Positions 12,239 to 22,706 of a stretch of DNA of 64,000 nt are shown here, one piece after another. Within the stretch, counting starts at the first letter, position 1; every line of letters starts with the position of its first letter. This DNA comes from Vitellaria paradoxa (Eukaryota > Streptophyta > Magnoliopsida > Ericales > Sapotaceae): NCBI GenBank assembly GCA_019916065.1, contig CM034244.1, positions 34,285,433 through 34,349,432 on the forward strand, given 5' to 3'. The notes beneath the pieces were generated by a model that was not told the DNA's origin, ran no database searches, and saw only the letters and a list, made by a program, of their open reading frames with translations. The position numbers were made by a program, and so were the translations under genes.

Positions 12239-12466
12239 TTTCTTTATTTATTCATATTTTTTTGGAATATTAATTAGTTTATTTATTTAATTGTATTTAT
12301 TTTGGATTTACCTATTAGGGTTAGGGTTTTATTGGTGCTTATAAATAGCACCTTACGTTATTCTTTTAGACAGACTTGATGATATTGAAACCCTAATAAT
12401 TTTTCTTTCAGCCTTTCTTCTTCGTTTTTCTTTAGTTTCTTGTTCCTTCGTAGCCGAGCTACGTCA
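12169..12466 (+). repeat. 3' LTR of the gypsy element
   Basis: 298 bp, the same length as the 5' LTR. Differences are one G/A change near base 27, an extra T in the GACTTTTATT run, and an A/G change plus one fewer T in the TTAGG(A/G)TTTT stretch. Followed by the second CCTAT copy. Confidence 0.95.
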
Positions 12467-13683
12467 CCTATGGAGGTTTAAACTTTCTTGATCTATCGAT
12501 GAACCAGTTCTTTGAAGAATTACCTGATTGTTGGGTCAATTTTCAGAAACTAGTAGTCCTAAGCTTTGCGCACAATAATTTGTCTGGGAATGTTCCAACC
12601 TCAATGGGCTCCCTATTTCGGCTTGAAGCATTAAGCTTGCGCAACAATAGCCTTTTTGGAGGGCTTCCTTCGACCTTGCAAAATTGTGAAAGGTTAAAAT
12701 TTTTGGATCTGGGAGTGAATAAATTATCAGGCGAAATACCCTCCATGGATGGGGGAAAAGTTATCAAAACTGAATATTATCAGCCTGCGATCTAACAAGT
12801 TGTCTGGAATCATACCTTCACATTTTTGTCATCTATCGAATCTTCAAATATTGGACCTTTCTCACAATGAAATCAGTGGAGTCATTCCAAAATGCATTTC
12901 CAATTTGACTGCAATGACTCATAAAGAGGTTGAGTTTGACAACATCCACAACTATATTCCATCTTATTTTTTGCGTCATGGACGTAGTTTACCCGACCCA
13001 GTAGTTGGCCATATCGATAGTATGATTGTTGATTGGAAAGGGAGGGAGTTTGAATATAAAAGGAATCTTGAATTTCTAAAGATCATTGATCTCTCAAATA
13101 ATATGTTAAATGGAAAAATTCCGGAAAGTATAACTAGTCTTTCAGATATGGTTGCGTTGAACCTTTCGAGGAATAAATTTGATGGAGAAATTCCTCAAAA
13201 TATAGGCCAGCTCAAGTCGTTGGAATGTCTTGACTTGTAAAGCAACAAATTTTCAGGTAGAATTCCCAGTAGCATATCAGAATTAAGTTTTCTGAGTTAC
13301 TTGGACTTGTCACACAATGATTTGTCTGGTAAAATTCCGTCAAGCACTCAACTCCTGAGCTTGATAATTCCTCGTACGAAGATAATGCCGGCCTTTGTGG
13401 ACTTCCTCTTGCACTGAAGTGCCCTGGTGATGAAGTATCTCAAGCTCCGCCTACAATTGACGACAGTGATAAAGTTCAAGATGATGGTGACGAATTTGGG
13501 AAGTGGTTTTATATTGGAATTGGGGTTGGATTTGTCGCAGGTTTTTGGGGAGTTTGTGGAGCTTTATTGCTCTATCGTCCTTGGAGACATTCCTATTTCC
13601 GCTTCTTGGACTTCTTGAAGGATTGGATTTATGTCAAAACCGCCTTATGGTCGGCCAAATTACAATGGAAATCTCAAAGGTAG
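12467..13683 (+). pseudogene. Receptor-like protein, 3' part with transmembrane tail (broken)
   Basis: After the second CCTAT copy the LRR frame resumes (GGLNFLDLSMNQFFEELPDCW), in phase with the half that ends at 5996. One extra base at about 12745 shifts the frame; LRRs continue in the next frame to a TAA at 13238-13240 and in that same frame beyond it. Near 13362 a base is missing. From 13363 the true C-terminal frame runs to TAG 13681: an acidic juxtamembrane part (DDSDKVQDDGDEFGKW), a single transmembrane helix (YIGIGVGFVAGFWGVCGALL) and a short basic cytoplasmic tail with no kinase, as in receptor-like proteins. An intron-like stretch to about 13812 and a possible 3' UTR exon follow. 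Confidence 0.88.
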
Positions 13684-15126
13684 AAATAACTTACTCCATT
13701 GATCTTAACTTATTTTACAATCTCTCTACCTCTCTCTCTTTTACTCTGACGTGGGACGGATTCTAAACAATATTAAACTGATATTTGTTTTCTTTCTCCC
13801 AACTATGTGTAGGAGCCGCAGCTGATAATGGATGAGCTCTCCTTAGGCGAAATTGAAGAGGTTTCTGTCATCTCCTTCCCTTTCAAATCTTTTGTATTGT
13901 TTTCTTAACAAATTTAAATATGTAGGCTAATGTAATAAGTATGTACACTGTGATTTTTTCTCTTCTGGGCTACATTCCTAGAAAGCATGCAGCTCAAAAT
14001 CCTTTTCTATTGTGCATGTGTATTAATACGTAACTGAGAAAATGAAACTCTTGTAATACCCATTTTTGGGTGTTATTCTTTTTCAATTGGACTCTTTTTT
14101 CTTTTTTATTTTTATTTTTTTTGGGGGGGGGGGGGGGGCGGGGTTGGGGGGCGCTGGATTCCAGTTTGCATTTTCCTTGGTGGCTGCTAAGTAGAGTGAG
14201 GGAGAAAGGATTTAGCTAGATTTCTTCCTATTTTCTTCCTCTTCGTGGTAATTCTAAGCGGATGAGACAAGGTGAGTGAAAGATTGAATTTGTGAGGTGC
14301 TTGATTTTGCAAGCCAGAGGAACTCAGATATTTCTAGTAATATTTTCCTCTTCAATTTCAAGCTTTTGCGGTTGGTAAAGTAGACTTTCTTACTAATTTT
14401 AAAAAGAATTTGTCCTTGCATGTTCCCATATGAGTATGGGTGGTGACCGTTAAAAATATTTTATTAAATTCTAAAACTTTTAATATATTATTGTGTAGTT
14501 TTATTAAGGACTTTATGAATTCTTAATATAATCATCTCATACATTTTATAATACAGATTTTATTAACTATTTTAATTTAAGCTTTATAATATTATTGGCT
14601 CATAATTATATATTTTATGATTGTTAAGAGATTATTGATATGATTTTATAACCAAACTTGTGTAAGCCCTTACAATTTTTATTGCTCATAATTGAGTATT
14701 TTATTGTATTAATTTTTGTTGTGTGAGTAAATGGTATTTTCCCTGCTTAAAGAGACTTTTGGGGTTATATGAGATATACAATTTTGCATGGATGCTTTCC
14801 TTTATATTCTAAAAGTGTGTAATCTTCTATATTGAGTTTTCGACAATATAATTATACCGTTCATTAACTGTGGGAGAACATAATCTTCAATGGCGTGATT
14901 ATGAGTACGGGTTATATCTTAGAGCAACTACTTCTGCTAAACCTTCACTGGAGAAATAATGCTTTAAGACAATGACAATATGCCGTCCATATTTCAAGCC
15001 ACATATTTCCTATATTAATTTCTTTACATATTGTGTTTTTGTTTGATTAAATATTGCTAATAATTTTGAGTTTATATAATGTGTAAGAAATATTTACTAA
15101 GAGTTGTAACCTTAACGGAGTAGAAT
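13684..15126. other. 3' flank of receptor gene, no other gene seen
   Basis: The first 180 bases look like a 3' UTR intron ending TGTGTAG at about 13812. A run of 16 G lies at 14123-14138 inside a T-rich and G-rich patch. The rest is ordinary AT-rich DNA with no supported frame. Confidence 0.45.
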
Positions 15127-15129
15127 TTA

Positions 15130-15290
15130 GGGTGTGTTTGGAGTCACAAAAGAAACTAAAAAAAACCAAAAGGTATAGTTGATGTGATGTAAAAATGATA
15201 AGTGGCAAAATTTGATTGGAAAGATTTAAAAACTTTTAAAATTTTTTGAAATTTTTAAATTTTTTTTTTTTTTGAGTTCCAAACACACCC
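15130..15290 (+). mobile_element. Tourist-like MITE, 161 bp
   Basis: Terminal inverted repeats GGGTGTGTTTGGA and TTCCAAACACACCC are flanked by TTA on each side (15127-15129 and 15291-15293). TTA/TAA duplications and this size fit PIF/Harbinger MITEs. The element at 62258-62412 is the same family in the other orientation. Confidence 0.8.
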
Positions 15291-15852
15291 TTAGATGAAG
15301 TTAATTTGGAGGTTGGATTATGACTTTCAAATTGGTATTTCTATTTTTATAACATTCATGTAGCGCATTTGATAATTTTTGGTTTATGACAATGTTCTAT
15401 GTGCGTCTTGGTTGCTAGAAACATATATTAGGATATTATTTCACAAATTCCTGAATGAGTAATGAAAAATTTTAAATTATGTAGATTAATGCTCCATTTG
15501 CAAAATATAGATTCAAATGAATGTATTTAAGACTAAATTTAAAAATAAATACAAAAACTAACCTTACAGTTTACATTGAGTATAACTTTAGTCCTACTCC
15601 CTCTCTTTTTGATTGTGATAGTCTAATCTTTACCATTTCGGTTAAGGTATAATTGAATTCTTCTGTTAAACATTATTTGTACTTAATAGTTAAAATGAAA
15701 ACATTTTTATTAATTTACATTCATCTTCTCCAGTACTTAGGTTGAATTAGGGGGGGAACTTTTTTTTTTTTTAATTGGTAGCTAGCTACTAGTGAGCTCC
15801 TAAAAAACTAACCTTTTTTGTGTTTAGAAATTGAAAAAAAAAACTAATTAAT

Positions 15853-17674
15853 GGCTTATTTGATAAAGTTGTCAGTTTTAAATTTTTGTATTCAGTTTTT
15901 ATATTCAGTTTTTTAGTTTTTGCGTTCAGTTTTAAATTTTTTTGTTTTCATTTACATAGTAGGAAAAGAAAACAAAAACGTGAAAACACGTTTGGTAAAG
16001 ATAATTGTTAGTTAGTAGTTATAGTTATTAATTAATTAAATTAAATAAATTTAATTATTTTAATTATATTAATTATTAAAAATAATTTAATTCTATAAAA
16101 ATAAAATATAATAAACATAATTTAATATAATTATTTTTAAAAACAATTTAATAGAATATATTTCCTTATTAATTAAAGTAATTAATTTAATTAACTTAAT
16201 TTAATTTAATTTAATTTAATTTAATTATTTAAATTTAATTGATTTAATTAATTAATTATATTAATGAGATTTAATTATCTTAATTATATTATTTTTTTCA
16301 AAATAATTTGATTCAATAAAAATAAAATAAGATATATGCAATATAATTTAATTATATTATCTATTAAAAACAACTTATATTAAATTGCTTTTATATTATT
16401 TTAATTAATTAAATTTAATTACATAATTAATTTAATTTAAATTAATTAAATGTATTTATTTTAATTATATCTTTATTAAAATAATTTAATTCAATAAAAA
16501 TAAAATATATTAAATATAATTATTATATTATTAATTAAATATAATTTAATAAAATAATTTTATATTAATTTAACAAATTAAATTCAATTATAATTAATAT
16601 AATTTCATTAATTAATATATTTAATATAATTTACGTAATTAATATATTTAATATATAATTTAATATATTAAATTAATTATTGATAAAAATAATTATTACT
16701 TAAATTATATTTAATATATTTTTCCATAAATAAAAATAATATGTTATTAATTTTATATACTAATATAATTAATATAATTTTATATATTAATATATTATTA
16801 TTATTTAATATATAATTATTAATATATTAATAATTTATTATTTATTATTTTATATATTAATAATTATATTATTTTATAAAATAATAGTATATAAAATAAT
16901 ATAATAGTATATTAATAATAAAATAATAGTATATAAGATAATAGAATAATAATATTAATATATTATCAATATATATAATAATATAATTATTAATATATAC
17001 ATATATATATATATATATATTAATATATATTAATATATTTATTATTTAATATATATAAATATATTTTATATATTAATATAAAATTAATTTATTAATTTAT
17101 ATATTATTATTAAATATTAAATAATAAATATTAATTTATATTTGAATATATTAATTTTATATATTAATATAATTTAATATATTAATTTAATATTTTTATA
17201 TTAAATAATAATATATATCGTGGTGACCGGAGATGTGTGGAAGTTAGTGGTGGCGGTGGTCGGATATTGGTAACAACTAGTGGATGATAGTAATTGATAG
17301 TTAGAATTAGTAGTAATTGTATAAGAAATTGAAAACTGAAAATGAAAACTTGAGAAAATACATTTTCTATACTTTCATAATTTTTAAAAATTTTGAAAAC
17401 AATTTTCATTTTTTTGAAAACTGAAAATAAATTTACCAAACGCGTTTTTGTGTTCAGTTTTCAAAAAAAATGAAAACAAAAACTGAAAACTGAAAATGAA
17501 AACTTGAGAAAACACATTTTCTATACTTTCATAATTTTTAAAAATTTTGAAAACAATTTTTCATTTTTTTAAAAACTGAAAACAAATTTACCAAACGCGT
17601 TTTTGTTTTCAGTTTTCAAAAAAAATGAAAACAAAAACTGAAAACTAAAAAAGAAATGGTTGCCAAACGGGGCC
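15853..17674. mobile_element. 1.8-kb AT-rich element with CAGTTTT inverted ends
   Basis: The left end (GGCTTATTTGATAAAG, then repeated TTCAGTTTTT words) is mirrored at the right end (repeats of AAAACTGAAAA, ending TTGCCAAACGGGGCC). The core, about 16020-17210, is almost pure A+T with no frame. A GC-richer patch lies at 17215-17300. The right arm has a duplication of about 155 bp (17329-17485 and 17486-17640). No target duplication was found and no transposase is present. It is probably a non-autonomous DNA element; the superfamily is open. Confidence 0.5.
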
Positions 17675-17677
17675 TAG

Positions 17678-18246
17678 CAGCAAGGAGTTAAAATTGAAAT
17701 CAATCTCAGCCTTTAAAATTTCTTGAAACAAATCTCAGCCATTGATTCAGTTAAATATTTTTAAATTATTGAGTTATACATAATATAGATTCTTATTCTA
17801 TTCTATCCTACTAAACATATTCAACTCTCTCCCTCAAGTTCACTTAACACTCACCCCATTTCTATTGCCAATAAAATGTACCCTATATATTTTTCCAACT
17901 AAATAATTTTTTCCATTCCACTCAGTTAAGGATGATTTTCCTTGCCGTTAAACCACGCGAAACCATATTCTTCCACTTGTGAGAATATGCTAGAGCCTAC
18001 TGGTGTTTCAATCACGTGCCTAAAGCCAATTCATTTCCAGGTAGTTTTAAAAGGAATTGGCTTTATAAATGTAAAGGATGACCCCCTTCAATAATAGTGA
18101 TCCCAAAATAAACTATATAGCACGAGGTAGCAACTTGCAAATCATAACTGACTTGTAAATGTTATTTGGATCCTAATGGAACCTCCCATTATTACACATT
18201 CTGGTCTCCCACAACCAAGAGTGACTTTCTTGTAGTCTGCCAATCC
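17678..18246. other. Intergenic, no feature seen
   Basis: Unremarkable AT-rich sequence without a supported frame, between two mobile elements. Confidence 0.4.
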
Positions 18247-18249
18247 TTA

Positions 18250-18404
18250 GGCCTTGTTTGGTGGCACAAAAGCCACCAAAATTCATCAATTTTAACTAAT
18301 TTTTATATTTTTTTCAATCAAAATTTTTCATATATCAGCTTTATGTTATATCTTTCTACTTTTATTATACTTTTTAACTAATTTTTTGTCAACCAAACAC
18401 CCCT
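18250..18404 (+). mobile_element. Tourist-like MITE, 155 bp (family A)
   Basis: Ends GGCCTTGTTTGGT and ACCAAACACCCCT with TTA on both sides (18247-18249, 18405-18407). The body shares long similarity with 28952-29108 (CATCAATTTTAACTAATTTT-like word near the left end). Confidence 0.75.
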
Positions 18405-18460
18405 TTAGACCAAAAAGTTCACGTTAGACCAAGTACGAAACGGTGATAGCAATCTTCATT

Positions 18461-18860
18461 TTAGTGAACAATATTCAGCTTTAAATCTTTCATTACTTCT
18501 AAAATACTCAACAAATTCAAAGCCCAATAACATGTTAAAAATGCCAAGCACGACAACACAACTATGATCACTCTTTCAGTTCCTAAACAGCCAAAAATTG
18601 AAGGAGAAAAATAGCACACCATAGTCACCGTCGGTATCCCAATAATGGACAAAAGTTGATGGGTTTTCATTTTCCAGCTACTCAAAGGACTGCCATTCCA
18701 CCAATGCTTCCTCAGATTGGCTGCATTGGCATCGCAACTGCTTGCTCGAAATCCCCTCCAAAGGCCTTCCAACTCCAGGCTTCTCACTCGTAATCTCAGC
18801 CATTTCCCATTCCACAACTCTCTAACTTCACCTGCTAGTCAGAAAGTAAACCCCTATTAG
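18461..18860 (-). pseudogene. Captured exon copy 1, unidentified gene
   Basis: Minus-strand sequence at about 18600-18840 encodes SEKPGVGRPLEGISSKQLRC and EALVEWQSFE, followed by an in-frame TAG and then LENENPST and HYWDTDGDY. It is homologous to the copy about 505 bp to the right, including intron-like flanks. A longer open frame on this strand (118 codons) is in a different phase and is only a shadow. I do not recognise the parent family. The position beside a CACTA-type terminus suggests a gene fragment carried by a transposon. Confidence 0.45.
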
Positions 18861-19076
18861 GCCAAAAATTAAACAAAATATTAATAATACAACACAATAA
18901 AAATAACTACGTTATTCCTTCTCAACAATGTTATCCATAAACCCAAAATCCATCCTTGGGCTTATCAAAAAAATGTCTCTCTTATCAAAATAAATAAATA
19001 AAAGATTGTCTCAAGTTCTCTTCTTCCAACTCTACATTTAGGCACATAAATTAGACAAATTTATTCCTTAAATCTC

Positions 19077-19365
19077 TTAAACCCACCTTTCAAAATTCAC
19101 ATAGAAAAACAGCATACCAAAGTCGTCATCGGTATCCCAATAAGGGGGAGATGTTGATGGATCTTCATTTTCCAGCTGCTTAAAAGACTGCCACTCCACC
19201 AATGCTTCCCTAGATTGGCATCGCAGCTGCTCGCTCGAAATCCCGTCCAAAGACCTTCCAACTCCGGGCTCCTCACTCACAATCCCGACCATTTCCCACG
19301 TCACAACTCTCCAACTTCACTTGCCAGTCAGAAAGTAAACCCTCATTAGGTCAAAAATTAAAATA
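19077..19365 (-). pseudogene. Captured exon copy 2, unidentified gene
   Basis: The minus strand reads WEMVGIVSEEPGVGRSLDG, then ISSEQLRCQSREALVEWQSF and PSTSPPYWDTDDDFG, followed by GTATGC, a possible donor. It is the better preserved of two direct copies and has no internal stop. The composition, acidic and Ser/Pro-rich with a conserved EALVEWQSF core, looks like a real plant exon. With no further exons nearby, a fragment is more likely than a gene. Confidence 0.4.
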
Positions 19366-19559
19366 ATAATAATAATAATAATAACTACATAGGAGCATTT
19401 GAAGTGACAAAAAAATGAGATAAAGTAAAATAATTTAAAATAATTTATAAATTTGTAATTCATACAATAAAATAAAAAGTAAATAAATAAATAAATAAAA
19501 ATATAAAAAATTATCAAAATAATAATGACAGTTTTTTTTAACAAAAGAATAATGACTAT

Positions 19560-19801
19560 TTAAAGGCAATCACCTAAAAGTTGGCTAGCAATTCAAAATA
19601 GCCAACTGTTTTAAGACAGTTGACAATGAGTTAGAGTCAACCGCTATAAGGCAGTCATATATTTACTGAGGACCAACTGATGGATGACCCCTTTTAGCAG
19701 GCGTAACCTTGAACGACCATTTGTGGTGGTCCTCTAAAGTATAGCAACTGCTCAGAGACTTTAGTTGACCACCTTAAACAATCAACCGTTTTCTAGTAGT
19801 G
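19560..19801 (-). mobile_element. Terminus of a CACTA (En/Spm-like) transposon
   Basis: Read on the minus strand the stretch begins CACTACTAGAAAACGG at 19801, the classic CACTA end. It is followed by several short inverted words around GTTGAC, GGTGGTCAAC and GACCACCA, typical of subterminal transposase sites. The opposite end was not found, so the element limits are unknown. It may extend left over the two exon copies. Confidence 0.6.
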
Positions 19802-19826
19802 TATGCATATTTTTTTTATACTATGA

Positions 19827-20190
19827 GGCCGTTTGGATGTTAAAAAAAGTAAAAAACATTAAGTCTTGGTAGTTTTTTATGTGTTTTTTTAGTTATATTT
19901 TTTGTGTGTTTAATAGAATAAAGTGTAATTTTTAACATTTTTTTATAATTTTTAGGTGTTTGGTAAACTTTTTACTGTAATAAAACAAAAAATTGATAAC
20001 TTTTTGTATGTTTGGTAAGTTTTTTACTATAGCAGAGCAAAAAATTAATAATTTTTGTGTATTTGATAAAACTTTTGGTTTTATTTTTTACTGTAGTAAA
20101 ACAAAAAAAGTGAAAAAATTGTGCCTCTACTAAACGCACCAAATGCAATTTTTGATATTTTTTATTAATTTTTAAGCCTCCAAACGGGCC
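19827..20190. mobile_element. MITE-like element with GGCC(C)GTTTGGA ends
   Basis: The left end GGCCGTTTGGATG pairs with the right end CCTCCAAACGGGCC. The body is T/A-rich with repeated TTTTTTACTGTAGTAAAAC-like words. No target duplication was resolved. Confidence 0.5.
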
Positions 20191-20436
20191 GGTGTATGAT
20201 TTTCATAGAACTTGGTTAAATTAAGAGGAGAGGAAAGGTAAAAGAGGAATTATTTAACACGGTAGAGTCAATAGAGGGTCCTCGCGCTTTTGTCATTCCT
20301 ATTTTCATGATCCCACGTAGAATGGGAGGGGAGGTCCTAGCATGATATAAGCATATTGGCAACTACACACTTATGGAACCGTTATTTTGAGCACTATTAT
20401 TTTGAACTGGAACCTAACCCAAGACAAAAATAATAA

Positions 20437-20594
20437 GTGTGTTTAGAGTTATATAAAATTATATAAAATTATAAAATTTAGTGTCTCGTATTTTGTGTAA
20501 TAAGTAGATAATTTAAATTTTACAATCTTGTAATTTGTATTTATAAAAATTTATAAATTTTTTTTTTTCTTTTTTGTATAACTCCAAACGTGAC
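20437..20594. mobile_element. MITE-like element (family C)
   Basis: The left end GTGTGTTTAGAGTTATATA pairs with the right end TATAACTCCAAACGTGAC. The body shares TGTCTCGTA and ATTTTACAATCTTGTAATT-like words with the copy at 51068-51234. Confidence 0.5.
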
Positions 20595-20810
20595 CAAGAG
20601 TGAACTAGCCCAAAATCCAAATTAGAGTCCTCCGTCATGGACTCAACGGGAAGAGTAATTAGAGTGATCCGAATTGGGATGAAGGCACCACGATTCTAGT
20701 TGGTAAGTATACAAGTGATGATCAACCCTACCGCAAATGGGAAAAAAATATTATCCGAAGGACCAAAAATGTAGGTTCTGTGGTTAACAAAAATGTCCTA
20801 AAAACTTTAG

Positions 20811-21040
20811 ACTCCGTTTGGAAACAATTAATATTGATTAATGATTAATGGTTAGTAGTTAACTAATTTTGTGTTTGGGAAGAAAAAAAGTAAATTTTTT
20901 TAAGTGGCTAACTTATTTTTGTTAAATTGACATTTTTACCCATGAAAATTTAAAAGAAGATTAAAATATAAGAGGGTAAAAAAGTCTAACCACTATTTGA
21001 AGTAATCATTAGCCTTTGTTAATAATATTTATAGCTAAAA
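20811..21040. mobile_element. Degenerate MITE (family B)
   Basis: It begins ACTCCGTTTGGAAACAATTA and continues ATTGATTAATGATTAATGGT. It resembles the inverted right end of the element at 29936-30250 and the arms inside 41314-46570. The right end is eroded. The rest, to 21930, is AT-rich with a 149-codon frame at 21350-21799 that lacks any domain. Confidence 0.4.
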
Positions 21041-21858
21041 ATGCAATATTCATAATTGTAGTAAAAATTTACTCTTTTTTTTGTCGTTTGGCATTAATTA
21101 ATCTTGTGTATTTTAATTTTATTTTTTCTAAATAATAAGTGATAAATTGTATTATGCATAGATAGTAAAATTAATAAGGTTATCAAATTTTAGACTATAT
21201 TAACAATTAAAAAAAATTCAAATTTTAGAGAGAGATTGGCTCATAATTTAAAAATTTTTTGACCCAAAATTATATATATATACACACACTAATTTTGTTT
21301 TTCTAAATTAAGCTTTGTTAAATGTTTGAAAAATTTTTAGAGAGCGAAAATGATAGTCTTCGTCGCCGATGATGACACGGCACCCCAAGACATGCAAGTA
21401 CATCCAACCAAAATCTCTAGCCACCCATTGTTTTTCTGGAGGCAATTTCAAGATCTAAATGATAAATTATTATTTGTTTTGGAAAGTTCATTTTCAAATA
21501 ATTTATATTTGATAGACTACAACCAATTTTCACATCCCACCAAATTCTTAGCAGCAAACAAAAAAAATATAATAATAATAATAATAATTTTTATCAATTT
21601 TTTTCAATTTCTTTTACCAAACACAAAATTAATTTTTATCTACTTTCTTCAATTTATACTAACTTTTATTAATTCTTTTTTTTTTTTACAAAATTTTGTC
21701 AAATATTCAACTAATTACCGAAGTATCACATGTAAATCCCATACACTAAAGCACTGTTTAGTTTACTTAAAACTATCAAAAATTTTTAAAAATTTTTAAA
21801 AATTTCTAAAACTATTTAATACATTTTGGCCATCTCTTATTTCGTGAAATCTTTATAA

Positions 21859-21889
<31 letters not shown>

Positions 21890-21929
21890 TCTCAACAAAT
21901 TTTTACAATTCTAATAATTTTTTCACAAA

Positions 21930-22290
21930 TTCTAATAATTTTTTAACAAATTTTAACTAATCTGACATAAATATGTGGAAACGAACCGAACAAACCGTTT
22001 CTTCTATTCCCACAATATCTTTCTGACTTTTTCACAAAGAAATCAAAAAGTTTAATAATTTTTAAAAGAATTCTGACATAAATTCATGAGAACGAACTAA
22101 CGGACTCAAAAAACTATTCCCATGGTTTCTCTCTCTCCAACTTTTTACTGCAAAAGGCTTAAAATTTAACAACTTTCAAAAAAAGTTTAACATAAATTTA
22201 TGGAAACGGACTCAAAAAATCATTCCCACAGTTTCTCTCTCTAACTTTTTACTGCAAAAGTCCAAAAATTACACTATTCATCTCTAAAAA
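21930..22290. repeat. Three tandem units of about 112 bp
   Basis: Units start near 21976, 22087 and 22201, each with (T)GGAAACGNAC, ATTCCCA(C/T), TTTCT, CTTTTTACTGCAAAAG-like words and a closing ACATAAAT(T)A. Similarity falls from the third to the first unit. Confidence 0.55.
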
Positions 22291-22399
22291 CGTAACTTGG
22301 GTTAAAAATACCAAACGTTAAAAATTATTCCAAACTACATTTTTTTATTTTTTTACCACTCCCTAGGTTACATTTTTATTTGCTGCACTTATACACCAC

Positions 22400-22706
22400 C
22401 TTTATGCAATAAGAGGGGGGCTGTAGGAAGTCCAAACGACGTCGTTTCGGTATTTTTTTCTTTAAAATGATACTGTTCCATTTAAATTTTCATATTCAAA
22501 TATAAATTGCTGTACTTGAATATGCATTCCAATGACAAAAATATCATATTCGAATATGAATTGATATATTTAAATATAAAAATTTAAATAAAATAATATC
22601 GTTTTAAATGAAAAAACAACGAAATAACGCCGTTTTGGATTTATTACTGCGGGTACATTACACCCTTAACTGGAAACCAACTCCCCCCCGGGGCTTTATG
22701 CAATAA
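22400..22706. mobile_element. Palindromic insert flanked by 13-bp direct repeats
   Basis: CTTTATGCAATAA occurs at 22400-22412 and again at 22694-22706. The 281 bp between begin GAGGGGGGCTG and end CTCCCCCCCGGGG. The centre folds on itself: about 100-bp arms from 22434 (with the perfect palindrome AAACGACGTCGTTT at 22434-22447) pair with sequence ending CGCCGTTTT near 22637. No poly(A) tail or frame is present. The long direct repeats look like a target duplication, but they fit no common DNA-transposon class. Confidence 0.55.

Larger units (their letters stand above)
5997..12466 (+). mobile_element. Ty3/gypsy chromovirus-type LTR retrotransposon
   Basis: This is a complete 6.47-kb element inserted in the receptor-like gene. 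It has two 298-bp LTRs with TG...CA ends, a target duplication CCTAT (5992-5996 and 12467-12471), a primer-binding site for initiator tRNA-Met, a polypurine tract, and gag-pol in the order gag, zinc knuckle, protease, RT, RNase H, integrase, chromodomain. The C-terminal chromodomain marks a chromovirus; the short LTRs suggest the Reina lineage, which is inference. The LTRs differ by two substitutions and two one-base indels, so the insertion is recent. The polyprotein is interrupted by three stops and one frameshift, so this copy should be non-autonomous. Confidence 0.95.

Noticed and set aside
13427..13766. Two short frames over the receptor C-terminus
   Set aside because: The third frame, 13363-13683, encodes the transmembrane segment and tail expected for the family; the others are shadows.
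18461..18817. 118-codon minus-strand frame
   Set aside because: It overlaps the exon copy in the wrong phase; the copy at 19077-19304 shows which frame is conserved.
21350..21799. 149-codon plus-strand frame
   Set aside because: It passes through MITE-like and homopolymer sequence, has no domain, and its start context is unsupported.
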